DNA of 40,000 bases from Ghiorsea sp. (GTDB lineage Bacteria; Pseudomonadota; Zetaproteobacteria; Mariprofundales; Mariprofundaceae). The translations under genes were made by a program, and so were the position numbers. The stretch's first letter is position 1; each line of letters begins with the position of its first letter. The notes beneath the pieces are model-generated. The model searched no databases, was not told the origin of the DNA, and was given only the letters and a program-made list of their open reading frames with translations. Positions 1-8,664 of this stretch are shown in pieces. The DNA is taken from assembly GCA_030949605.1 (NCBI GenBank), contig JAUZSH010000032.1, forward strand, positions 1 to 40,000, given 5' to 3'.

Positions 1-24
1 AATCCATCCTATTGAGGTGGAACC

Positions 25-348
25 ATGAGCAAACAAGCCTATGTTTACATTCTAGCAAGCAAAAGAAATGGAACACTTTATACAGGTGTGACCAGCAATC
101 TAATCAAACGTATTCATGAACACAAAAACAAAGCGCATGCAGGTAGTTTTACGGCAAAGTATTCTGTAGATAAGTTGGTTTGGTATGATGTTGGCGATGA
201 TATCAATGGAGCAATTGCATTGGAGAAAAAAATAAAAAACCGCAACAGGGCATGGAAGATTGCCTTGATTGAGAAAAACAATGCTGACTGGCGAGATTTG
301 AGTTTGGATTTTATGGATTCTGCGACTTCGCGCAGAATGACGGGGTAA
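25..348 (+). CDS. GIY-YIG nuclease domain protein
   Basis: Small single-domain nuclease of the GIY-YIG superfamily (UvrC/YhbQ-like fold), 107 residues. The GIY equivalent is Y6-V7-Y8, the YIG equivalent is Y19-T20-G21, the expected catalytic Arg is R29 and the metal-binding Glu is probably E67. A gaggtg ribosome site lies just before the ATG. The gene ends 5 bp before the hsdS start, so it sits inside a restriction-modification locus; hsdM is presumably off the left edge. The last codons run through a REP-like hairpin (TTCTGCG at 318-324 pairs with CGCAGAA at 331-337), so the C-terminus was captured from a repeat. Substrate unknown. Stand-alone GIY-YIG proteins of this size are common and often mobile, and a role in restriction is only inferred from position. 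Confidence 0.88.
   Translation: MSKQAYVYILASKRNGTLYTGVTSNLIKRIHEHKNKAHAGSFTAKYSVDKLVWYDVGDDINGAIALEKKIKNRNRAWKIALIEKNNADWRDLSLDFMDSATSRRMTG
316..346 (+). repeat. REP-like hairpin ending in gaatgacgg
   Basis: A 7-bp stem (TTCTGCG/CGCAGAA) is followed by aatgacgggg. The stem plus gaatgacg tail recurs at 6153-6174 and 32464-32487 with different stem sequences, so this looks like one member of a dispersed palindromic family. Here it lies inside coding sequence. Confidence 0.5.
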
Positions 349-353
349 GTGGT

Positions 354-1539
354 ATGAGTAATGTTAGTTTTATGGATAAACTTCTGGATGGGGTTGAGGT
401 TGAGTGGAAGACTTTGGGGGAGGTAACAAATATCAAAACAGGTCAATCAGTTAGTAAACAGGTGATTTCAAAAAAACCTGGAGAGTATCCAGTCATAAAT
501 AGCGGGCGTGAACCACTGGGGTTTATTGATGAATGGAATACTAACAATGACCCTATTGGGGTAACAACTCGTGGAGCAGGTGTTGGCTCTATAACATGGC
601 AAGAAGGGAAGTATTTTCGAGGCAATTTGAATTACTCGGTTTCTATTAAGGATGCCTCTTTAGTTAGTACGAGATACTTATACCACCTTTGCTTGAAATG
701 CAGTCTGTTATTCAATCGCTATCAACATTTACTGGAATTCCTGCGCTAAATGCCAGCTCATTGAAGAAACTTCAAATCCCCATCCCACCTCTTGAAGTTC
801 AAAAGGAAATCGTTCGGATTCTGGACACCTTCACCGAGCTGACTGCCGAGCTGACTGCCGAGCTGACTGCCGAGCTGACTGCCCGCAAAAAGCAATACAA
901 CTACTATCGCGACCAATTATTAACCTTTGAAGAAGGCGAAGTGGAATGGAAGACCTTGGGGGAGGTGGCGGAGTATTCAAAAAGCACGTATTAGCGTTGA
1001 TGAGCTCGATAAAGAAAACTATGTTGGTGTTGATAACCTTGTACAAATACCGAGCAGGAAAACAGAGTCTACTCGTGTGCCAACCAAAGGTAATTTAACA
1101 GGATATTGTGATAATGACATTTTGGTCGGTAATATTCGTCCCTATTTAAAGAAGATATGGTACGCCGATCGTGTTGGTGGTACAAATGGTGATGTGCTTG
1201 TTATTCACCCTACTGATGAGGTGGTGAATTCACGGTATTTGTATCAAGTTTTGGCTGACGAGAAGTTCTTTGATTACAATATGCAGCACGCTAAAGGGGC
1301 AAAGATGCCACGAGGCAATAAAGCTAAAATAATGGAATACCATATCCTCATTCCATATCCGAACGACCCTGATAAATCACTCGCCGAACAAGCTCGCATC
1401 GTTGCCATTCTCGATAAATTCGATGCCTTAACCCACTCCATCGACCGAAGGCTTGCCGCGTGAAATTGAGTTGCGGCAGAAGCAATATGAATATTACCGT
1501 GATTTACTTTTAAACTTTCCCAAAGCAGAAGGTAAATAA
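354..1539 (+). pseudogene. hsdS: Type I restriction specificity subunit HsdS, frameshifted
   Basis: Specificity subunit of an EcoR124I-like (type IC) system: two target-recognition domains, each followed by a conserved helix, read half-sites of a bipartite DNA target. Both domains open with VEWKTLGEV (near 400 and 940). Spacer helices carry [16 protein letters not shown] and EQARIVAILDKFDAL. The protein is spread over three frames. A break near 687-692 would be healed by one extra T (CTTTGC to CTTTTGC); a break near 975-983 lies in an A5 run; a third near 1441-1450 is not in a homopolymer, after which [18 protein letters not shown] runs to a stop at 1539. Reassembled length, about 395 residues, equals the family. 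Four 12-bp repeats encode ELTA at 836-883. As read, only domain 1 would be translated. fic follows after 1 bp. Confidence 0.85.
836..883 (+). repeat. Four tandem 12-bp repeats (ELTA) in hsdS spacer
   Basis: Four exact copies of gagctgactgcc, at 836-847, 848-859, 860-871 and 872-883. Each encodes Glu-Leu-Thr-Ala in the helix that separates the two recognition domains. In EcoR124I and its variant EcoR124/3I the same TAEL tetrapeptide is present two or three times, and the copy number sets the spacing of the DNA target. Confidence 0.95.
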
Positions 1540-1540
1540 A

Positions 1541-2630
1541 ATGGCAAATCATACTATGCTGGCTTTATCTGATTTGGGGGATATTGAAACCAAAGCCATC
1601 CTTAAAAAAACCATTTTGGCGCATAAAGCGCTGGCTGAATTAAAGGGCGTGGCGGCATCCATGCCCAATCAGAGCATTCTCATTAACACCTTATCATTAC
1701 AAGAGGCTAAAGATAGTTCAGCGATAGAAAATATTATCACCACACATGATGATTTGTACCGCAGCGATCACGCCCAACGCCATTTCATGACCCATGCCGC
1801 CAAGGAAGTGCATCACTACGCTGAAGCCTTACGCTTGGGCTTTGAGCGAATTCGCCAAACGGGCTTGTTGACCAACAATGATATTTTGGCAATACAAGCC
1901 GATATTGAGCAAAACCAAGCGGGTTATCGCAAACAATCAGGCACAGCACTCAAAAATGAACAAACGGGCGAAGTGGTCTATCTGCCGCCTCAGCATCCCG
2001 ATGACATTATCGCGTTGATGGATGATTTGGAACAGTTTATGAATCAGCAAGAACTTTGTGACTGGGATCCACTGGTTAAAATGGCAGTCATTCATCACCA
2101 ATTTGAAAGCATCCACCCTTTTTTATGACGGCAATGGACGTACGGGTCGTGTGATTAACATCTTGTATTTGGTTCAACAAGGTTTGCTTAACACACCGAT
2201 ACTCTATTTATCACGCTACATCAACCAACATAAAGCTGATTACTATCGATTATTGCAAACAACGCGAGAAACGGGCGACTGGTCAGCATGGTTGCTCTAC
2301 ATGCTTGATGCCGTCGAACAAACCGCAGTGCAAACCACACAATTGATTGTAGCCATTGATCAATTGATGCAACAATATAAGCATGATATGCGCGACAAGT
2401 GCCCAAAAATTTACAGCCAAGATCTTCTCAATAATATTTTCAAACACCCGTACACAAAAATTGATTTTGTATGCCATGAGTTGCAAGTGAATCGTAAAAC
2501 AGCAAGCAAATATCTTAATGTATTGGTGGATATAGCTTTACTGAGTAAGCATCGTTTGGGTAAGGAAAATTATTATCTAAATGACAGGTTGTTTGCGTTG
2601 CTGATGAATGTTGGAGAAACGCATGGGTAA
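1541..2630 (+). pseudogene. Fic domain protein, frameshifted inside its catalytic motif
   Basis: Fic proteins transfer AMP or similar groups from nucleotides to target proteins. An N-terminal helix carries SSAIEN (near residue 66), matching the inhibitory motif (S/T)xxxE(G/N) of self-inhibited Fic proteins. The catalytic loop is HPF in one frame and YDGNGRTGR in the next, together HPFxxGNGRxxR. The break lies in a T6 run at 2119-2124; T5 would restore HPFYDGNGRTGR. The C-terminus (about 2400-2630) looks like a winged helix. As read, the first frame stops at 2128 with only HPFL of the motif, so the enzyme should be inactive. It starts 1 bp after hsdS, and Fic genes often ride in type I restriction loci. 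Reassembled, it is about 363 residues, normal for the family. Confidence 0.87.
2119..2124 (+). repeat. T6 tract at the fic frameshift
   Basis: Six T residues fall exactly between the HPF and GNGR halves of the Fic motif. Removing one T restores the frame. Confidence 0.8.
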
Positions 2631-2720
2631 GAAAAAAGTTTCCTTACCCATATATGAAAAACATGGGTAAAAAAATGAATTATTTACCCATGAAGTCAGA
2701 GGTATGCTATTTTAAAATTT

Positions 2721-2833
2721 GGAAGTGAGGCTTTAGCCTCGCCTTCATTTGAGTAGGTGCAAGGTTTTTGCCAGAAATCAAGCCAAACCCTTGCACTTGG
2801 GTTTTAGAGAGGCGAGGCTAAAGCCTCACTTCC
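2721..2833 (+). repeat. 113-bp palindromic (REPIN-like) element, copy 1
   Basis: Perfect 23-bp arms (2721-2743 and 2811-2833, beginning GGAAGTGAGGCTTTAGCCTC) are inverted around a 67-bp centre. The centre has its own inverted gtgcaagg/ccttgcac. A diverged copy with the same arms lies at 32837-32948, and the two share gccagaaat and cacttgg in the loop. It occupies most of the 320-bp gap between fic and hsdR; I see no gene in that gap. Confidence 0.85.
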
Positions 2834-2950
2834 AAGGGATGAAAACAGCATAAAGTTCTATGTTCTATGTGGTTTAAATTAAACATATCATCACCTGCTA
2901 GGCTTTTTGAGTTTAAACTTATTTAGGGTAAAAAAAGAGGAATATGATAC

Positions 2951-5900
2951 ATGACCGACTATAAAACCATCGCCGAATCAAATCATTTCATCGTGCTGGA
3001 TAAATACAGCAAAGATTGGCAGGTAAGTGAAGGCTACCAAACCGAAGCCGACCTAGAGCGCGAGCTGATTCAAGATTTACAAAACCAAGGCTATGAATAC
3101 CTAAGCGATTTAACCACGCCTGAAGCCTTGCTGAAGAATGTGCGAAAGCAATTGCAAGCGCTGAACCATGTGCAGTTTGCCGATGATGAATGGTCGCGTT
3201 TTGTGCTTGAGTATTTGGATAAACCCAGCGATAACCTTACCGACAAAACGCGCAAGATTCATGATGACTATATCCATGATTTTGTCTTTGATGATGGGCA
3301 TATCCAAAATATCTATCTGCTGGATAAAAAGAATGTTGCGCGCAATAAAGTGCAGGTGATTAAACAGCTCGAACAAAAAGGCAGCCATGCCAACCGCTAT
3401 GATGTGACGATTTTGGTCAACGGCTTACCTCTGGTGCAAATTGAGCTGAAAAAGCGCGGCGTGGCGATTCGGGAAGCCTTTAATCAAATCCACCGCTATA
3501 GCAAAGAAAGCTTTAATGCAGCGCATTCATTGTATAAATATTTGCAGCTTTTTGTGATTTCAAACGGTACGGACAGCCGATATTTTGCCAATACCACCAA
3601 GCGCGATAAAAACAGCTTTGATTTCACCATGAATTGGGCAAGAGCAGATAATACGCTGATTAAAGATTTGAAAGATTTTACTGCCACATTCTTTCAAAAA
3701 AAAACACCTTATTAAATGTGTTAATCCATTATTCGGTGTTTGATGTGAGTGATACCTTGCTGGTGATGCGCCCTTATCAAATTGCGGCGACTGAGCGCAT
3801 TTTATGGAAAATTAACAGTGCATTTCAAGCCAAAAACTGGAGCAGCCTTGAGAGCGGGGGTTATATTTGGCATACCACAGGCTCGGGTAAAACCTTAACC
3901 AGTTTTAAGGCGGCACGCTTGGCTACCGAATTGGATTTTGTGGATAAAGTGTTTTTTGTCGTGGATAGGAAAGACCTTGATCATCAAACCATGAAAGAAT
4001 ACCAGCGTTTTTCACCCGATAGTGTGAATGGTTCCAACAGCACGGCAGAGTTAAAGAGCAATCTGGATAAAGATGACAATAAAATCATTGTCACCACCAT
4101 TCAAAAGCTGAACAACTTAATGAAAGGTGAAGGCGATTTGCCCATCTATAACAAGCAAGTGGTGTTTATTTTTGATGAGGCGCACCGCTCCCAATTTGGT
4201 GAAGCACAAAAGAACCTGAAAAAGAAATTCAAGAAATTTTATCAATTTGGTTTTACGGGCACACCCATCTTCCCAGACAATGCATTGGGTGCAGAAACCA
4301 CTGCCAGCGTGTTTGGTCGTGAATTGCATTCGTATGTGATTACCGATGCGATTCGTGATGAAAAGGTGCTCAAATTTAAAGTGGACTACAATGATGTGCG
4401 CCCACAATTCAAAACATTTGAAACTGAGCAGGATGAGCAAAAACTCACAGCTGCGGAAAACAAACAAGCGTTATTGCATCCTGAGCGTATTGCAGAAATA
4501 GCGCAGTATATTTTAAGCAACTTCAAGCAAAAAACGCATAGACTACAAGCGGGAGGCAAAGGTTTTAATGCCATGTTTGCCGTGAGCAGTAAAGATGCTG
4601 CCAAATTGTATTATGAATCGCTGAATGACTTGCAGGCGGATAGCGACAAGCCATTGAAAATCGCAACCATCTTCTCTTTTGCTGCCAATGAAGCGCAAGG
4701 TGCCATAGGTGATATTCCCGATGAAGGCTTTGAGCCTGTTGCCATGGATAGCAGTGCCAAAGAATTTCTAAGTGCTGCCATTGATGATTATAATGCCATG
4801 TTTCAAACCAACTATGGTGTGGATAGTAAATCATTTCAGAACTATTACCGTGACCTTGCCAAGCGGGTAAAAAACCAAGAAGTGGATTTACTTATTGTTG
4901 TGGGCATGTTTTTAACAGGGTTTGATGCGCCTACTTTGAATACGCTATTTGTAGATAAAAACCTGCGCTACCACGGCTTGATGCAAGCCTACTCACGAAC
5001 CAATCGTATTTATGATGCCACCAAAACTTTTGGTAATATCATCACCTTCCGCGATTTAGAACAAGCCACCATTGATGCCATTACCTTATTTGGGGATAAA
5101 AACACTCAAAACGTAGTGTTGGAAAAAAGCTATGGTGAATATATGCAAGGCTTTACCGATATAGCAACGGGTGCAGCTAGGCGTGGTTATGTGGATGTGG
5201 TGGAAGAACTACAGCAACGCTTTCCTAACCCTGACGGCATTGAAAAAGAAAAAGATAAAAAAGGTTTTGCTAAATTGTTTGGTGAATATTTACGTGCTGA
5301 GAATGTGCTGCAAAACTACGATGAATTTGCGGGGTTAAAAGCTTTACAAAGTTTGGATGTGACTGATTCTGCTGCTGTTGAGGCGTTTAAGGTCAAACAC
5401 TATGTAAGCGATGAAGATTTGCTCGTTATGCAAGAAATCAAGATGCCATCTGAGCGTAGTATTCAAGATTATCGTTCCACCTACAACGATATTCGAGATT
5501 GGTTGCGCCGAGAAAAAGATGCCAAAACAAAAGAAAACTCAACGCTTGATTGGGATGATGTGGTGTTTGAAGTTGATTTGCTCAAGTCACAAGAGATTAA
5601 TTTGGATTATATTTTGGAATTGATTTTTGAACATAATAAAAACATCAAAGATAAAGAAACACTACTTGAAGAAGTGCGCCGCTTGATTCGGGCGAGTATG
5701 GATAACCGTGCTAAAGAAAGTTTACTTGTTGATTTTATCAATCAAACCGATTTGGATGACCTCACCGATAAAGCTAGGCATTATTGATGCTTTCTTTAGC
5801 TTTGCACAAGAAGAACAGCAGCGTGAAGCAGCAGCATTGATTGAAGGCGAGAACCTAAATCAAGAAGCTGCCAAACGTTATATCACCGCATCGTTAAAAC

Positions 5901-6055
5901 GAGAATACGCCAGTGAGAATGGAACTGAACTTAATGCAATCCTCCCTAAAATGAGCCCACTTAACCCACAATACTTAACGAAGAAACAAGGTGTCTTTCA
6001 AAAAATTGCTGCTTTTGTTGAGAAATTTAAAGGTGTGGGTGGACAAATTTTATAA
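2951..6055 (+). pseudogene. hsdR: Type I restriction motor subunit HsdR, two frameshifts
   Basis: Nuclease-translocase subunit of an EcoR124I-like enzyme. The PD-(D/E)xK nuclease residues fall at D151, E165 and K167 (in YDVTILVNG...QIELKKRG), the positions I recall for EcoR124I. The helicase part follows in another frame: Walker A TTGSGKT (near 3890), DEAH in [12 protein letters not shown] (near 4170), FGFTGTP (near 4250), and LTGFDAP...QAYSRTNRI (near 4915-5010). The first break is in an A9 tract at 3696-3704; A10 would give [19 protein letters not shown] in one frame. The second, near 5776-5782, is not homopolymeric; after it [17 protein letters not shown] continues to 6055. Reassembled length is about 1,033 residues. 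The ATG at 2951 has aagagg 10 bp upstream. As read, translation gives a nuclease domain without its motor. Confidence 0.9.
3696..3704 (+). repeat. A9 homopolymer at the hsdR frameshift
   Basis: Nine A residues lie at the point where hsdR changes frame, between the nuclease and helicase domains. One more A joins the two frames into the conserved family sequence. Confidence 0.85.
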
Positions 6056-6152
6056 AACGCAATAAACCTGTGAATAAATAATGCTAGTGGATACGATAGC
6101 GCATATAGGAAGCTTAAAGAGGCGCACAAGGAAAAGAAATGAAGGGATAAGT

Positions 6153-6174
6153 GCCCGCCTTTGCGGGAATGACG
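6153..6174 (+). repeat. REP/dRS3-like hairpin with gaatgacgg tail
   Basis: cccgc/gcggg stem with a 4-base loop (6154-6167), followed by aatgacggt. It lies between hsdR and the DHH gene and is related to 32464-32487 and 316-346. Confidence 0.6.
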
Positions 6175-6193
6175 GTAAAAAAAGAGGAAAATG

Positions 6194-7150
6194 ATGAAAG
6201 TAATTGATGTATTTAATGGTGATGCTGATGGACTGTGTGCATTGCACCAATTGAGATTGGCAGTGCCTGTGAATTCAACCTTGGTGACAGGGGTGAAGCG
6301 GGATATTAACCTGTTAAAGCGGGTGGATGCCAAGGCAGGTGATGAAATCATTGTACTGGATGTTTCACTGGATAAAAACAGGGAAGGTTTGCTCAAGGCT
6401 TTGCATGCAGGGGCAAAGGTGCGTTATTTTGACCATCATTTTGCAGGTGATATTCCTGAGCATCCAAACTTGGAAACGCACATCAATACTGATGCTAATA
6501 TTTGCACCAGCTTGTTGGTCAATGGGTATCTTAAAAGTGCATATTTGCCATGGGCAGTGGCGGCGGCGTTTGGTGATAACTTGTTTGATTCAGCGCGCAA
6601 TGCGGCAGAGCCTTTGGGCTTGAATGATGAACAATTAAGTCAGCTTGAGCATTTGGGCACACTGCTGAATTATAATGGTTATGGCGTGACATTGGATGAT
6701 TTGTATTTTAATCCTGAAGTGTTGTATGCCGAAATGAAACCTTTTGAAAACCCCTTTGATTTTATTGCTCAATCCAAGGCATATCAAGTGCTTAGCCAAG
6801 GCTATGCCGATGATATGCAAAAGGCAGAAGTCTCTGAAGCTATTCTATTGGATGATAAATATGCGGCATTTATGATGCCTGATGAAGCTTGGAGCCGCCG
6901 TGTTTCGGGGGTGTATGGGAATGCGCTGGCAAGAACTTATGAAGATAGGGCACATGCGCTGATAACAGTGATGGAAAATGGCAATTATAGAGTCAGTGTG
7001 CGCGCACCGATGACCAACAAAACTGGGGCTGATGAGTTGTGTATGGGGTTCCCCACAGGTGGTGGGCGCAAGGCTGCGGCGGGTATCAATGATTTGCCGC
7101 ATGATATGCTGGATGATTTTATTCAAGCATTTAAGGAGCGTTATTCGTGA
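6194..7150 (+). CDS. DHH family phosphoesterase
   Basis: Predicted metal-dependent phosphoesterase of the DHH/DHHA1 family (RecJ/NrnA-like fold), about 318 residues. The N-terminal motif VFNGDADGLCALHQ holds the first metal-binding Asp pair, the signature RYFDHHFAG follows near residue 85, and the C-terminal FPTGGGRKAAAG matches the glycine-rich DHHA1 substrate loop. The family includes nanoRNases, cyclic-dinucleotide phosphodiesterases and exonucleases; which substrate this one takes cannot be told. ATG 6194 is preferred over ATG 6191 because aaagagg (6181-6187) is then 6 bp upstream. It overlaps rlmB by 4 bp, so the two are translationally coupled. Confidence 0.9.
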   Translation: MKVIDVFNGDADGLCALHQLRLAVPVNSTLVTGVKRDINLLKRVDAKAGDEIIVLDVSLDKNREGLLKALHAGAKVRYFDHHFAGDIPEHPNLETHINTDANICTSLLVNGYLKSAYLPWAVAAAFGDNLFDSARNAAEPLGLNDEQLSQLEHLGTLLNYNGYGVTLDDLYFNPEVLYAEMKPFENPFDFIAQSKAYQVLSQGYADDMQKAEVSEAILLDDKYAAFMMPDEAWSRRVSGVYGNALARTYEDRAHALITVMENGNYRVSVRAPMTNKTGADELCMGFPTGGGRKAAAGINDLPHDMLDDFIQAFKERYS

Positions 7151-7881
7151 ACAAAATTGCAGGCATACATGCCGTGAAACATGCCTTGGATGCAGGCGAA
7201 AGCATAGATGAATTGGTGGTGCTTAAAGGCAAAACACATCCTCGCTTGAATGAGCTGATTCATTTAGCACGCAAAGCCAAGGTGCGGGTGTCCTTTGCGC
7301 CTAAAGAAGCATTGGAGCGCATGGCAGAAGGTGTGCCACATCAGGGTGTAGTGGCGAAAATGGCGGCTAAGGGCGCGGTGAACTTTAAAGATTGGTTGCA
7401 GGCTGTAGCAGCGCAAGATGAAGCTTTGGTGTTAATCCTCGACCAAGTGACTGACCCGCATAATTTGGGTGCATGTATTCGTACCGCAGAAGCTTCAGGT
7501 TGTGTTGGTGTGATTATTCCTAAAGACAACGCTGCTGATTTGCATTCGCCGATTGTCTCGAAATCGGCATGTGGGGCATTGTCGCGTATTCCTGTGCTTA
7601 GAGTGACCAACTTGGCGCGCACCATGAAAGATTTGCAAGATGCTGGCTTTTGGATTTCAGGTTTAGCTGGCGAAGCCGAGACCTTGATTCACGACATTAA
7701 CTTTTCAGGTAAAAATGCCTTGGTTATGGGTGCAGAAGGTGAAGGTATGCGCAGGCTTGTGCGCGAAAGCTGCGACCAGTTGGTGAAAATTCCTATGCCA
7801 GGCAAAGTGGAATCGTTGAATGTGTCGGTAGCCACAGGTGTGGCACTGTTTGAAGTGGTACGGCAAGGTTTGAAGGGGTAA
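7147..7881 (+). CDS. rlmB: 23S rRNA (guanosine-2'-O)-methyltransferase RlmB
   Basis: SPOUT-class (TrmH family) methyltransferase that methylates the 2'-OH of G2251 in 23S rRNA using S-adenosylmethionine; 244 residues, as usual. An N-terminal substrate-binding domain (residues 1-75) is followed by the SpoU domain. Motif 1 is DPHNLGACIRTAEA (N106, R112), motif 2 VMGAEGEGMRRL (E198) and motif 3 IPMPGKVESLNVSVATGVAL (N225), the last two forming the knotted cofactor site. The GTG start overlaps the stop of the DHH gene (GTGA). folB follows after 2 bp, so this is one transcription unit with the DHH and folate genes. Confidence 0.94.
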   Translation: MNKIAGIHAVKHALDAGESIDELVVLKGKTHPRLNELIHLARKAKVRVSFAPKEALERMAEGVPHQGVVAKMAAKGAVNFKDWLQAVAAQDEALVLILDQVTDPHNLGACIRTAEASGCVGVIIPKDNAADLHSPIVSKSACGALSRIPVLRVTNLARTMKDLQDAGFWISGLAGEAETLIHDINFSGKNALVMGAEGEGMRRLVRESCDQLVKIPMPGKVESLNVSVATGVALFEVVRQGLKG

Positions 7882-7883
7882 GT

Positions 7884-8237
7884 ATGGATTTGGTATTGAT
7901 TGAAGGTTTGGAAGTGCGCACTGTGATTGGTATTTACGATTGGGAGCGCGAAATCAGGCAAACTGTACGCCTCGATTTGGAAATGGCATGGGATATTTCC
8001 AAAGCAGGAAAGTCAGATAACATTGAAGATACATTGGATTATAAATCTGTGTCTAAGCGGTTAATCGACTTTGTTGAAGGCTCTGAATTTGGTTTGATTG
8101 AATCGCTGGCAGAACATTGTGCCAAGATTATTCTTGATGAGTTTAAAGTGCCATGGTTGCGCCTCAAAATGTCCAAGCCTGGCGCAGTTCGCGGTTCTGA
8201 AAATGTGGCAGTATTGATTGAGCGTGGCGAAAAATAA
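7884..8237 (+). CDS. folB: Dihydroneopterin aldolase FolB
   Basis: Converts 7,8-dihydroneopterin to 6-hydroxymethyl-dihydropterin and glycolaldehyde in folate synthesis; 117 residues, family length. Key residues sit where E. coli has them: E21 in YDWERE, which binds the pterin, and K98 in MSKPGA, the catalytic lysine. The ATG is 2 bp after rlmB and folK starts 1 bp after the stop. folB makes the substrate of FolK, so the two consecutive steps are encoded side by side. Confidence 0.95.
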   Translation: MDLVLIEGLEVRTVIGIYDWEREIRQTVRLDLEMAWDISKAGKSDNIEDTLDYKSVSKRLIDFVEGSEFGLIESLAEHCAKIILDEFKVPWLRLKMSKPGAVRGSENVAVLIERGEK

Positions 8238-8238
8238 G

Positions 8239-8664
8239 ATGACAACCGTGCTGTTGGGTTTGGGTTCTAATATCAATCCTGAAATACACTTGATGAATGC
8301 AGCTCTTGCATTGAAAGCGAAGTTTCCAACAGCTTCTTTTTCATCGGTATATCAGTCGGTAGCAGTAGGTATGAAAGGCGATGATTTCTTAAATGCGTGT
8401 TGTTTACTTACCCATGATATGAATGCTAAAGGCTTGGTAACATGGCTGAAAGCTCTAGAAGATCAACACGACCGCGATCGTTCAAAAGGTTCTTGGAAAT
8501 CAAGAACATTGGATTTGGATGTTTTGATGGTCGATGGGGAAGTGGTCGATAAAGACTTTTACAAATATGGACATATCTTGATACCTGCTGGCGAATTGGT
8601 GCAGTGTGTGACATCTGAGCCTCATATGCCTGCATTACTCACCCAGGTAGACATCACTCTTTAA
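8239..8664 (+). CDS. folK: HPPK, 2-amino-4-hydroxy-6-hydroxymethyldihydropteridine diphosphokinase
   Basis: Transfers pyrophosphate from ATP to 6-hydroxymethyl-dihydropterin, the step after FolB. 141 residues from the ATG at 8239, a little shorter than E. coli FolK. The N-terminal LLGLGSNI and the family signature KSRTLDLDVLMV (R and the two metal-binding Asp residues) are present. An upstream in-frame TTG at 8218 lies inside folB and is less likely. The stop codon is followed immediately by insertion-sequence DNA (AACTGATGTTACG at 8665), so the native downstream sequence has been lost. Confidence 0.93.
   Translation: MTTVLLGLGSNINPEIHLMNAALALKAKFPTASFSSVYQSVAVGMKGDDFLNACCLLTHDMNAKGLVTWLKALEDQHDRDRSKGSWKSRTLDLDVLMVDGEVVDKDFYKYGHILIPAGELVQCVTSEPHMPALLTQVDITL

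Noticed and set aside
836-883. CRISPR-like or other short array
   Set aside because: The four 12-bp units are contiguous, in frame and inside hsdS, so this is a coding repeat.
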